This document shows positions 1-10,252 of a DNA stretch of 64,000 nucleotides, in pieces. The position numbers and the translations under genes are program-made. Under the pieces are notes generated by a model. That model saw nothing but the letters and a program-made list of their open reading frames with translations. It had not been told where the DNA came from and searched no databases. How positions within the stretch are numbered: position 1 is the stretch's first letter; every line of letters starts with the position of its first letter. The stretch is from Cryptomeria japonica. Its lineage: Eukaryota > Streptophyta > Pinopsida > Cupressales > Cupressaceae. The stretch lies in assembly GCF_030272615.1 (NCBI RefSeq), contig NC_081414.1:769620153-769684152 (forward strand). Direction: 5' to 3'.

Positions 1-10
1 ATTTGATTCT

Positions 11-574
11 TTGTCTTATGAAAAACCACCTTTTCTTTCTGAAATGGCTAATTGTTATGGTCGTGGTTTTCATATTTTGGCTAAGAGTGGCTATAGTGGA
101 AATGGTTGTGGCGCAAATGAACAAGGAATTAAAGTTCCTTTAGAACATAACATGCATGAATATTCATTTGGACTTGGATATAATCTTTCTAAGCCCACCA
201 AAGCATCTAAAAGACCATCTCTCAATGTGAATGCTATATTTAGTAGTGACGATGATCTCACTTCAACTAAATCATCTTCTACTTCTATCAACTCTCATTC
301 CCCTCATAAGGAAATCTTGGTGATGAACAAATCTCTTTATGACTCCCCTCAAATTTCTAAATCCACTTATGAATCTTTATCTCCTATTCATCATAAAGTC
401 CTTTCCTCCAAGGATAAGGCTCTAATAAATTACACTCATCCTTCTTCTAAGATTTCTTGTGACTTTTCTTCCTCAATTTTTATCATTTTATACATGTTTT
501 TGATCTCACTTATAGTTGAGCATTTAGCATGTCATATTCAAATACCTCATTCAATCTATCATGTCTTTAAATAA
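11..574 (+). pseudogene. G-patch ORF, 3' part of a gypsy-like polyprotein
   Basis: The reading frame encodes 187 residues. Around residues 22-65 it has the glycine pattern of a G-patch: SGYSGNGCGANEQGIKVPL, then FGLGYNLSKPTK. In plant Ty3/gypsy elements of the Tat type a G-patch sits between protease and reverse transcriptase, and the Tat copy further right has one at 26476. The rest is Ser/Lys-rich, with a hydrophobic stretch near residues 154-172. No reverse transcriptase follows, so this is either a deletion derivative or a coding scrap of a non-autonomous element. The frame is open at the window edge, so the true start lies outside. The assignment rests on the G-patch and on the polypurine tract and LTR downstream. 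Confidence 0.45.
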
Positions 575-1515
575 CATTAATGGCTATTATGTTGCTCATC
601 ATTATGTGACATTGGTAGCTCATTTATTGAGGGCTCATTGTCATTCATGATGGTACAATTTCAAGTGCAATCATATTTTTGAAGCAACATAATAGCCTAA
701 TTTTCCTATGTTATCTCTTGTTCCTAAAGGGTAATAGTGTGGAAATATTGATCATCTTTTCTTTAGAATCCTCTTTTCCTAGATATGGGAGAAGATGTGT
801 ATTCTCTTTCTTATCCTACCCACTTCTTGTGAGGAGCATTTTACATACACTAATGTCTTGCTTGCATGAACTCATGTGAGTATGTAGTACATTTTGCTTA
901 TGTCTAAATATCTCCCTAGAAGATTGTGTAAGTCCTTCTCATTGTCCTTATCCTCGGGAAGCAATGATCTTTCCTTATTTTTATCTAAGGATCCACTTTT
1001 TCCTATTTCGTGGATGGTGTGAACTTTATTACTTGATGTTATTCCTTGTATGCATTTGTTGTTGTTTGTTCAAAGAATCTCTCTTACAAGAGGTGTAAGT
1101 CCTTGACTACAACCTCTTTTGCGCTTGGTAAAATACATCCATAATGAATTCACTCTCCCAATTGGGTTAAAAAGAGTGTCATCCTTCATTAAGAATCACT
1201 TTCACCTCGCAAAAGAAGGAAGTATTGCATTCTTATTCTCTTCTTTGTCTTATTCTAGAAGATGTTATATTTGTCTAAGACAATTCCTCTCAAGGATAGG
1301 TGTCTTTTGTACTCTTCTCCTCTAAGGATCTCCTTTACACATGCTACAAGATATCCCTTTTCAACTATCTTATCCTTGCTTAAAGAGTGTAAAACTCTCT
1401 TGCTTGGATCTATGACATTGTTGCATTTTTGGGGTATCTTCTTTTGTGATGAAGGTAGGTATCCTTGTTCCACTTTGCTTATGACATAAACATTACACTT
1501 TTTGAGCAATGGGTC

Positions 1516-1628
1516 ATTCTCGGAACCAGAGCACAGACTCTTAGAGCGAGATGTCTCCATTTTTTTTTTTCTTTTATGCAAGGTGATTATTCTTGGAACC
1601 AGAGCACAGACTCTTAGAGCGAGATGTC
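1516..1628 (+). repeat. 40-bp direct repeat, two copies
   Basis: The copies lie at 1516-1555 and 1589-1628, 73 bp apart, and differ at one base (CGGAACC against TGGAACC). Both end in AGAGCGAGATGTC. A T-rich run and CTTTTATGCAAGG separate them. Confidence 0.9.
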
Positions 1629-1769
1629 ATGCTTTTGTACTATACATATACAGGTTGTAGCATACTCAGGCATAGACTCCTATGAGGTGCTTCTAACCTC
1701 ACTTACACACACATGCACGAGGTTGAGTGGAACTAGCGGCATAAGGCTAGACTTTCTCACTCTCCTCCC

Positions 1770-1900
1770 TTACATGGATCACCTAGACAGACTCTAGGGG
1801 CTAGTTTTCCATGTCCTTTTTCCCATGGATCACCTAGGCAAGATCTAGGGGCGAGAAGTCCATGTTTTCTCTCTCACTATTCTTCTCATGGATCACCAAT
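1770..1900 (+). repeat. Three degenerate copies of an ATGGATCACC-headed unit
   Basis: ATGGATCACCTAG is followed by an AGACTCTAGGGGC or AAGATCTAGGGGC block and then by TCCATG in the first two units. The third copy, at about 1889, is shorter. Spacing is about 55-60 bp. Together with the 40-bp repeat upstream it suggests a region growing by local duplication. Confidence 0.6.
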
Positions 1901-2394
1901 GTGTGTATTCATGCTTTTTTTCCTTTCTTTTCTTCCCTTTGCATTTTGATTCCATTTACATCCTTAATCTTGTGTTAGAGAACTCTCAAATCCTCACACT
2001 CTTTGTTGCGTTGGAATTGAGATTTAGTCCTCTTTCTTACCAAATGATTCTCCATTAATTTTTGATCTCATATCAAATCTTCTTGTGAGCATTTGTCATC
2101 AATATTCTTTAACAATTCGAAGTGGTAAACATGATACCCTGTTTCAACTCACTAAAATTAGCAAGCCGAAACAGGGGGGGGCATATAGCTACCCTCGAAT
2201 TTTCATCACCTTCCTTAGTAAGCATTAGGTGATTTTGTGATCTAACGTGTGTTTTGTAGGGTGCGGTTCCTAACTGTGTACTGTAGATACCGCTGGGGGC
2301 TTCGTTCGACAGACTTATGGATATATCCTTTTTCAAATAATGTTTACTTTTCTGTACTTTAGCTTGCATATGCACGTAGTGTTCATATGACCGC

Positions 2395-2410
2395 TAAAGT
2401 GGGGGCGAAA
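2395..2410 (+). promoter_or_regulatory. Polypurine tract before the 3' LTR
   Basis: AAAGTGGGGGCGAAA directly precedes the LTR start TGTAGTGTCG at 2411. This is the expected plus-strand primer position of an LTR retrotransposon and sets the element's orientation as plus. Confidence 0.7.
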
Positions 2411-4080
2411 TGTAGTGTCGTAAATTGTATGCACTTGCTAGGGTGGTACAATTTCACACCTAGTTTAGCACCCGCCTTGGCGCATTTTGCATTTTGCATT
2501 GCATTTCCCCTTTAGCACTTAATTAATCAAATTAATTAGGTCTAAGGTCCTATTTCATCATCTTCCATATCATAAAGTTGGGCCCATTTAATTAAGGTGT
2601 GCCCCTTTCATTTTATTATTCCAATACATAATTTAATCAAAAACCCTGATTAGGTCCTATTTTGAACTTGGGGGCTTGATTTTGGGGGTCAAAACATCTC
2701 GAAATCACTTGTAACTTCGGGATTCGCTCTAAAATCATCATATCCGACGGCCCTGAAAATTTGGTGAAAAGTTGTCGGGACCATGGCGCCCGGCGTGCAC
2801 ATGGTCCCGGACATTTTTCCTGAAATTTTAGGAGCACGATCCAATCATAAAATAAAGCTTAACCCCAAGAAATTGGTGGGAGATTCAATCTCTAGGTCGG
2901 CCAAAAGTTGAAATTAAGACCTAGGGTTTCATATATAAGAACTCTCTTTCTTCATTTGAAAGGATGCGGGAATTTTGGTTTCAAGGGCCTTCTATGCAGT
3001 GAAAGAGCAGATCTTTGAAGACTTCAACAACATTCAACATCCATCCATCAAGCATTCATCAATTTCATTCATCCATTTAGGGCTTGGAAGACATTGAAGA
3101 GCAATAAGAGATTACCGACTGAAGATTGGCTTGTACCCCTCCCTTGGGGTTGGGTATGATTTCATGTTGTTTTCATCTCTTTGCATAAGCCTCATTATGT
3201 CACTTACATTCATGCTTTAGATCACTTGGCATCTTGATTTGGAGCATTTACATTGTCATTTACAAGCAATTAGGGTTTACTTTCTAGGTTGCTCTAGTTT
3301 GCTTACTTGCATTTTAGATCTTGCACACACACAAGGTCTGCACACACATTACTTTTACAATACAACTTGGCTATTCGTGGAGGTGGAAATCACCAAAGCG
3401 GGGGTTTGACTAAGGCAAAACCCTATATAGCCGCCCACCATACCCTTTTCAGATATAAGTGCAGGTTTCGGGACTCGGACGACGTCGCAGGTTGCAGATC
3501 TGGGAGAAGCAGACTGAGACCGAACTTCACACCAAATTCCAGCCTAGAAAGCTAGGACAAGGGCGTGGGGCACCCTGGTCCTACCAGGACAGGGGCGCTG
3601 GGCGCCCTGGTCCCTGGGACAGGGGCACTGGGCGCCCTGGTCCTTCTGTCAGATAGCAGTTTTCAGCATTTTTGACTTCTAGGTTGTAAAACAGCAGTTT
3701 CCGGAGCAGTTTCAGGTGCAGAATCAGGACAGTGGCGCCCGCGCCCCCGTCCCAGACATCTTCACTCAGATTTTAACTCCGGGTACACATTTGCATTCTT
3801 GTCTTGTCCTTGTGTTTACAGATTTCCATAGTTTAAGTTCAATTCTGCAATCTTGTTATTAGTTCATACTTGCACTTTGGGGTTAGGGATTGAACTTGCA
3901 TCATTCTATCTATCATTTGCAAAAAAGGAATAGAAATCCTAATAGGTAGCCCGTGGCTCTCTCTTCCACAAAAAGAAGTAGCCAATTGTGTGATACCTCT
4001 AGGCTCTTTCGTATTCCACAAATGTGTGATTGAAAGTGAGATTAGGGCATGTTTGCTTAGTGTCACTTTTTCCCCCACAC
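2411..4080 (+). mobile_element. Gypsy-type LTR (3' LTR of the left-edge element)
   Basis: It starts TGTAGTGTCG right after the polypurine tract. A TATA box (TATATAA, 2932-2938) follows an AT-rich U3 and marks the probable promoter, so the sequence after about 2960 would be transcribed R/U5. A GC-rich repeat cluster lies at 3550-3655. The block at about 3377-3415 (GTGGAGGTGG...GGGGGTTTGACTAAGGC) recurs at 7788-7825 in another LTR-like stretch. The end is placed near 4080, at CCCCCACACA, because sequence related to a copia LTR begins just after. No target duplication can be checked, because the 5' end lies outside the window. Confidence 0.65.
3550..3655 (+). repeat. Tandem GC-rich hairpin units in the LTR
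   Basis: About three units of 27-30 bp share GACAGGGGCGCTGGGCGCCC followed by TGGTCC. Each unit is nearly self-complementary (GGACC/GGGCGCC arms). Related GC-rich palindromes occur at about 2775-2815 and 3725-3755 in the same LTR, while its surroundings are AT-rich. Confidence 0.75.
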
Positions 4081-4084
4081 ACTA

Positions 4085-5449
4085 TTGTGAACCAGTATAT
4101 GTGAAAAAGTGAAGCGGTATGTTGGAATGAGAACCGGTATATGGGAAGTTTTCTATCGGGGTTTCATTTGGCATGACTACCGATTGGTAATCTCAACTTC
4201 AAGGTTTCCGGTTGATGCATTCCAAGCCTATGTGATTCAACCAATGATAGCTTGTGATGAGTTAGCATTGTAATGAAGATCAGATCGTGTTGCCACGTCA
4301 CCCTTGTGTGCATGAAGGATTTCCTTGAGGATCTTGCATGAAGAAGATTGATCCATCTACCTCGGGAATGTGCGAAGTCTCTGTAAACAATGGAGAGCGC
4401 GTGATGGGTTATCAACTTCCTGAAGCGACAAAGAATGAACGTTGGAGAACATCTTGAGATCTATTCAAGACTGTTGTATTCAATGTAGTATGATTAACGG
4501 TCAGGATTGAACCAACTGAATCGTTAAACCTAAATGTTTAGGGTTTAGGGTTTATGCTACCGACCTATCTGTTTCCTATAAGGTTGATGATGTTTTTCAT
4601 TTTGAAGTTGTTGGCAAATGCTATGTGTGTATCCAAGTGAAGAGATACTTGATTCTTGCCAGACTAGAGAAGTGTGTTGATACCTGTAGAGTGTGATTGC
4701 AGAAGCAAAGGAGCTAAAGAGGATCTACCTTGGCATTGTGTGCTATTATCAGATCAGTGTATTACCTATTGACTTCTAACCATTTTAGTAGTTGGAAAAT
4801 CCCTTAACCGGGTAGCTTTAACAGGCTTTTGTGTAAATCCTTTAAAAGGGTGACTCAATTCAATGAGTTCTTTAAATCCTCTTGCGAGGTAACCTTTAAC
4901 AGGGTTCTAACCTTTAACCGGGTATTTAGCCATCCCTTAACCGGGTGATCCCTAGCGGGATCGGTTCCTAGCATAACCTATTGTAAAAGTCTTTAACCAG
5001 ACTAGGCTCCTAACAGAGTGGACTTCAGAAGAGTTCAAAGAATAGCTTGTGGGTATTCATCCCCACCGTGGTTTTTCCCAGTTGGGTTTCCACATGAAAA
5101 ATCAGTGTGTCATGTGTGATGCTTTTCATGTGATGGTTTAGTGTTTTATGTTAAGTGGTAATGCAAGTTGATTCAATGGTTATAAGTATTTCTGATGTAT
5201 TACTTGCTTAAGCATTTGGGTGAAGTTGTGATAAGGTATTAGGTCTTGAATTGATCTAGGTGTTACCGGTTTGTGTTTTTCATAGTCTCACTGTGTTTTA
5301 CTGATAGTGTTCTGACTTAGATCGGTAATGTTGTTTACTGGTTAGTGTAGTCTCTGTTGTTTGAGTTGTGGAGAAAGTTTTTGTCTGTACTGATTCACCC
5401 CCCCCCTCTTTGTACCAGTTGGATTTTTATTGTTCATCATTATTCATCA
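4085..5449 (+). mobile_element. Copia LTR (C1 family), plus orientation, 5' end uncertain
   Basis: This matches, in opposite orientation, the LTRs of element C1. Shared blocks are the TGACTACCGATTGGTAATCTC region, the runs of TTAACCGGGT, the CCCCACCGTGGTTTTTCCC...GGGTTTCCACATG block, the poly-C tract after GATTCA, and the end TTCATCATTATTCATCA at 5449. No primer site or coding sequence follows, so it is a solo LTR or a truncated end. The start is not clear, because the C1-type TGTTGGCATATG head is missing or diverged. Confidence 0.7.
4795..4985 (+). repeat. Short CTTTAACCGGGT-type repeats inside the copia LTR
   Basis: Variants of CTTTAACCGGGT / CTTTAACAGGGTT / CCCTTAACCGGGTG recur about eight times at irregular 15-35-bp spacing. 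The same block appears inverted in both C1 LTRs (about 34150-34300 and 41080-41250), so it is a feature of the family. Confidence 0.75.
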
Positions 5450-5450
5450 A

Positions 5451-6651
5451 TGTTAACATATTCCTATGATTTTCTCTAGTGTGATTTGGAAGATCTTATG
5501 ATTCGGTTTGTAGTATTGTTTTGTTGATCACTGTTTTGAAGGATTCAGTATATCCTCTGGTATATTCCGGTGTGATCAGATCTTGTGCTAAGACTTTGAG
5601 ATATTGCTTGGGATGGTCTTGTGTATCTTCATTTCAGTTGGATCATGATTTGGTGCTCCACAAGTTATCTTTCTTTGTGACAGTTGTTGACTAGTTGTGT
5701 TCTTGAGCTTTCAAACATTGACCGATGAAGATTTGATAAGTGGTGTTGGTACAGCTGTTCCTGATGATTCTAATGTGCTTGATGGTGTTTCTTAGTCATA
5801 TCCTATTTATTTTGGTGATCTACATTGATCATTGTGTGAGTTTTTGGTGGTTTCTATGAACCGATGATGATTTTCGTGTTATGCGGTTTTCCTAGTGGTG
5901 TAGCGTGTTGCGGTTGATCTTGGCACGATTTCCGATGGAGTTGAGCATTTGGGAATTTGATTTAGGTCCATGTTATTCTATGTAAATCATTACATTGGTC
6001 TAGTGGTCGATCTTTGTATCGTATGTTGTAATTTTGTAATTGAGGGTTGAGGGTTTAGTCGACCTTGTTGTCAAGGTTGATGATTTGTATATTTAGGAGA
6101 TATATTCATGTAATTTAGGTGTCGATGTTATGTTTGCATTATCAGAGAGAGGTTTATGTGCGAACAAGTGATTTATCCTTCGGTGTTAAGTTTGAGGTGA
6201 GATTGGTGTTGCAGGGCAGACATCTGTGCTTAACTAGAACTGTAATCAGGCATTTGGAGATGCTATTCTTTCAGTTCATTTCTTTCGGATTGTAGTTTGA
6301 ATCTTGTTGTAAGTCAGTGAGACTTCCCTAAGGGTTGTAGCCTTCAGAGTCATTATAATTGAACAACGAGCTCTAGGAAGTGTGCTTGAATGCATGTGCA
6401 TTCCCCATTGTAATATTTACACATACTCTTGTAGAGTATCATCTTACTGTGGGTAGGTTCCCACCACGCTTTTTCCCTTAACCGAGTTTTCCACGTCAAA
6501 AATATTGGTGTTGTGTGTTGTGTTGTTAATTTTCTTATCTGTTTTATTACCGTAGTTTATCATATCTATGTTTTGTGATTAAGTTTGATATTTTGGTGAA
6601 GAATGATTCATCCCCCCCCTTCTCAGTCTTCCCTCTTGGTTGCTGCTAACA
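5451..6651 (+). mobile_element. Copia LTR (C2-related family), plus orientation
   Basis: It runs from TGTTAACATA to TGCTGCTAACA, about 1201 bp. The 3' half is similar to the C2 LTRs: GTAAGTCAGTGAGACTT, CATTGTAATATTTACACATACT, the CACCACGCTTTTTCCC...GAGTTTTCCACGTCAAAAA block, and a poly-C tract after GATTCAT. No primer site follows, so it is probably a solo LTR. Five-base flanks (ATCAA left, ATTAG right) do not match, so either the ends are slightly misplaced or the duplication has decayed. Confidence 0.65.
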
Positions 6652-6734
6652 ATTAGAACCATTACATTTAAAGGAGAAGTTCTTTTTATTATAATATCTC
6701 ATCTTATTATAAATAATTTTTATCTACATTACAT
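6652..6734. other. AT-rich spacer
   Basis: I see nothing recognisable between the copia LTR and the SINE-like sequence. Confidence 0.5.
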
Positions 6735-6922
6735 TTTTTTAGACTGCAAGAATTGGGTATAGCATCCCCCTATAAATTGCACGTCGGGTAAACTTTTTAA
6801 CATGATTGGTGATTCTAGTGTGACACGTCCTCCGGTACCACGTAGGTTGAGGGGAGACTAGAGCTTGTGACCTCATGTTTCACCACTGGAAGCTCTCGCC
6901 AATTGAGCTAGGCCCCCAACCC
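6735..6922 (-). mobile_element. Probable tRNA-derived SINE
   Basis: Read on the minus strand, the sequence starts GGGGGCCTAGCTCAATTGG. It contains a good RNA polymerase III A box (TAGCTCAATTGG, plus 6899-6910). About 30 bp downstream is a degenerate B box (GGTCACAAGCTC, plus 6861-6872). A tRNA gene is unlikely because no acceptor-stem pairing or anticodon arm is convincing, and a non-tRNA body continues about 120 bp. The body end at about 6735 is a guess. Confidence 0.5.
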
Positions 6923-7199
6923 CTATCTATATTACATTTTAATTTTTATATTAAATTTTTATTTTATTTCAAAATTTGTAAAATGAAATTAGTAATATTT
7001 GTATTTTTTAATTTTATATTTATTTTGGTAAAATATTTTAAATGTAATAATTTATGGATAAGTGATATATTCTTGTATTTAGTTCAATTTATGGTCTCTT
7101 TATTTAACTTTACTTACACCAATTTTTATACATTCTTTATTTACTCAATCACAGTTTCTCCTCTCATTTAAAACCACTTGTAATATAAAAAATATTATC
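6923..7199. other. AT-rich spacer
   Basis: A 98-codon open frame (6875-7171) overlaps this stretch. It is low-complexity Phe/Ile/Asn translation of AT-rich DNA, so I do not call it a gene. Confidence 0.5.
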
Positions 7200-8080
7200 C
7201 CTTGTAATTAATGAGACAAATGACAACTTTTCCTCCATGTCATCGGAGGTCAAGATCCGCCATCTTGTCCTTTTGTCCACTCAAACCATCCATGTCAACT
7301 ATGACCGAAGCATTACCAACTCCGCCAACCTGTCACCTTCAGGGACACAGGCGCGACACAAAGATGTTCGCGCAATGCGTTAGCGTCCCGCGAATCTGAC
7401 AGTCTGCAGGTGGTCGTTTGAGCATTACACCTGCACCCGGAAGGAATCGCAACGCCTCTGCATGCACCCACCAACGTCTGAATTCCTTCCTGGCACTATA
7501 TCTCTCACTTGGGAAGCATTTGGGAGGATCTTTTGGCAATTTGGTTAATTGTTTTCTTGCAGGTTGAGCTCTTGGAGAGAGCTTGAAGCCTTTCCACCAT
7601 TGTTGCAGCACTACCAAGCATTCCAAGTACACCATTCCAAGCACTTCTAAGCATTCCAATCTTCGTTCGTGATAGGGGAGTTATCTTAATCCTCTCTCTT
7701 GTATATTTATCAATTTTATTTCCAATTCCACGTTAAATTGTTATTCTCTTTATCATTTATCTTTCTCATGGATTTCTTGGGTTGTCTGTGGAGATGGAAA
7801 CACCAAACGGGGGTCTGACTTAGGCAGGCTCCAAAACACAACCCCAACATTTTCCCTTCTTGCTTGTGTGTAGGTTCACAGAATTGAGAGACTCATCATT
7901 TAGCGAGAGGCGTCAATCATCGACCGATTGTGAGTGTTTTCATCCTTCTCCCTTCCTTTTTGTTTTATTTCAGTCATTTCACATCTCGCAACTTTTAGCT
8001 TAGCTTATTCACTTTTTGTGCTTCATTATATTATCCACGTATTTAGAACTTTCCGTACGCGCTCTGTACTTGTTTGTATA
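7200..8080 (+). mobile_element. Gypsy LTR-like remnant
   Basis: The stretch shares with the LTR at 2411 the block GTGGAGATGGAAACACC...GGGGGTCTGACTTAGGC (7788-7825), preceded by CATGGATTTC and followed by a CCAACATTTTCCC stretch. I cannot place the ends and see no coding sequence. It may extend to about 8290, where the GC-richer sequence stops. Confidence 0.35.
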
Positions 8081-8289
8081 GGATGACAACGCGTAGCGCT
8101 AGTGTCCTAGCTCCATGCGCTCATCCTCGGGATAGAGGCTTGACAAAGCCATTGGTGAGTCTTAGATTGTGGGTAATTGTCCCGATTCATTATTTTATTC
8201 CCTTGCTCATCTTACCGCTAATTCGCAGAGGTAATCGAAAGGACAATTTGTCCCCAAGGATGCATCATTCTTGAGGTGGCGAATTCCCT

Positions 8290-9588
8290 CCATTACACTT
8301 CTATACATTCATTTCTTGTCTTAAAGTTATTATTATAATCTTAAGGTTCATTTTCAAATGGCTTGAGATTAAAATAGCTTGATCCTAATGTAAGTGGGAA
8401 TAACATGAAATTCAAGTTTTAAAATTCAAATGTCAGGTTTCCCTCTCCCTTTTACTAACTATTATGAGAAAACTTAGCACACATTTGTGGCACATGTTCT
8501 GTCATTGTATTTCAAGATATGTAAAGTAAATTTAATTTCAATCTAGGACACTAAGAAAAGAGAAAATCATTCAAACACATCTATGTTTCATGCTTAAAAT
8601 CATAATTGCTTAACTAGAACTAAAGGGAAATCACCAATCCCTATCTAATTAAAGAATCCTAACAAAATATCAATGAAATAATGCAAACAAAGCAATAGGG
8701 TTTATAATATTCAATCAAAAACTCCCTATTCCATGATCGCATGTAGCTTCCATTGTTCTTCTGCTTCTTGTGGTATGATGGTTCTCAGATTGCGCTGCTA
8801 ACCTGCAAGTGACACAAGATTTCGAAGTTTGTGATTGTTGAAAATGGAGAATTGATGTTGAATTTATAAGAATTTTGGGTGAGATTGATTGAGAGGTGGA
8901 ACTCAAGTGAGCTAAATAGATGATTGATAGTTGAACTGCTAATTTGGAGGTGGAACTCAATTGATTGAATAGATAAATGAGTTAACTGATTGAGAAAAAA
9001 GTTAATTGAAAGATGAAAAAGAATGATTGGAGGAGAATTAAAGAATGATGCAATTAATCAATTAAAATAGATTGAATTGTTAACTGATTGATGACTGATT
9101 GAAATCTTTTTGGGAAAAAGAAAAGTGGAATATAGAAATAGAGATTGGAAAGATAATTGATTTAATTAATCAATTAATTGAATTGATTAATTTAGCATGT
9201 GCTTGAACTTGATTTAGATTTTCAATTTAATCTTTGTATGAGAATTGATTTAAATAATTCAATTTGATTTTTGAATATTTAGAACTTGACTTTGGAATTC
9301 AATTTGATTTTTGAATGTTAATTGAAATTTGATTTTATTTAAATTCAACTTGATCTTTGAATTCATGCAAACCTGATTTAATCACAATTAATTAAATAAT
9401 TAATATTTAGAAAAGGGTAAATGGTTAATTGATGATGATAGAATAGAAATTGAGTAATTAATAATGTCATGAAGAAATACGAATTTAGAAAAATAAGATT
9501 TATTAAACTAATTAAATAATAAAGAATTATTTAACTAATTGGACGGATAATTAGTACATGATCAATGAGACATTTTTAGGTGTCTACA
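8290..9588 (-). mobile_element. LTR of a Tat-like element, minus orientation
   Basis: On the minus strand an LTR starts TGTAGACACCTAAAAATGTC at plus 9588. It is preceded by the polypurine tract AAAGAGGGGCAAA (plus 9589-9601). The head resembles the Tat-like LTR at 59849 (TGTAGACACCCAAAATTGTC). The body is full of AATTGATTAATT-type AT-rich direct and inverted repeats. A 246-bp minus open frame (8715-8960) has no domain I know. The left end is not defined; about 8290 is the outer limit. Confidence 0.5.
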
Positions 9589-9601
9589 TTTGCCCCTCTT
9601 T
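9589..9601 (-). promoter_or_regulatory. Polypurine tract of the minus-strand LTR
   Basis: Plus-strand TTTGCCCCTCTTT reads AAAGAGGGGCAAA on the minus strand, immediately before the LTR head. The Tat element further right has a very similar tract at 46311-46324. Confidence 0.6.
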
Positions 9602-9802
9602 GAGACAATGTCGGAACGACACTGTTTCAAAGGTGTCTACAATTTCAATTTCTAAAGGGGCAAAAAAATTACATCTACTTATAGGCCATCCACATTTTGG
9701 TGAATGTTGTATTCAATATTTCTCAATGTCATTGATCTTGCAAACTAAAAGTGACTGACCTATGTGAACACATTTGCATAATCAATTCATTTTTTAAAAA
9801 AT

Positions 9803-10252
9803 AGTGTCTCCAAACACCACCTTGACATACTTAGATATCGAGAATATAAAGGTGAAAAAATTTCAAGAAAGCAATCTATCAAACCGTTCCCACAAGACAT
9901 TGATAAATTTCACGTGTTAAATCAAGTCTACACCACCCAAGCTCAACCTTACGACAATTAAAACATAAATATTTCTAAAACAAAGTAAATTCTAAGAAAG
10001 TCATAAAAAATGACATTAATTTTTAAATAGGATCTCAAACACCACCTTGAAATACTTAGCTATCAAGAATATGAAGGTGAACAAATTTTCTAGCAGAAGT
10101 TTTGTCAAACCATTCCCACATGACATCGATCAATTTCATGTGTTAAAATCAAGTCTACAGCACTCAAGATCAACCATACAACACTAAGGATTAAATCATA
10201 AAGATTTCTCAAACAACATAGATTATAAGAAAGTCATAAAAAATGACATTAA
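9803..10252 (+). repeat. Tandem duplication, about 222-bp unit
   Basis: Two diverged copies start CTCCAAACACCACCTTGACATAC (about 9807) and CTCAAACACCACCTTGAAATAC (about 10030). Both end in GTCATAAAAAATGACATTAA. Small indels separate them. I see no coding potential. Confidence 0.8.

Larger units (their letters stand above)
575..2394 (+). other. Non-coding 3' internal region of the gypsy-like element
   Basis: I recognise no protein here; the short open frames on both strands have no motif I know. The stretch links the G-patch ORF to the polypurine tract at 2395 and is T-rich. It contains two groups of short direct repeats (1516-1628 and about 1770-1900). Long non-coding 3' regions are common in Tat-type and non-autonomous gypsy elements. 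Confidence 0.4.

Noticed and set aside
4085-6651. One complete small element with two LTRs
   Set aside because: The two LTRs belong to different families (C1-like and C2-like) and there is nothing between them.
6899-6917. Functional tRNA gene on the minus strand
   Set aside because: Only the A box is good; no convincing acceptor stem, anticodon arm or exact B box, so a SINE fits better.
6875-7171. 98-codon frame with apparent membrane segments
   Set aside because: Low-complexity AT-rich DNA; hydrophobicity follows from base composition.
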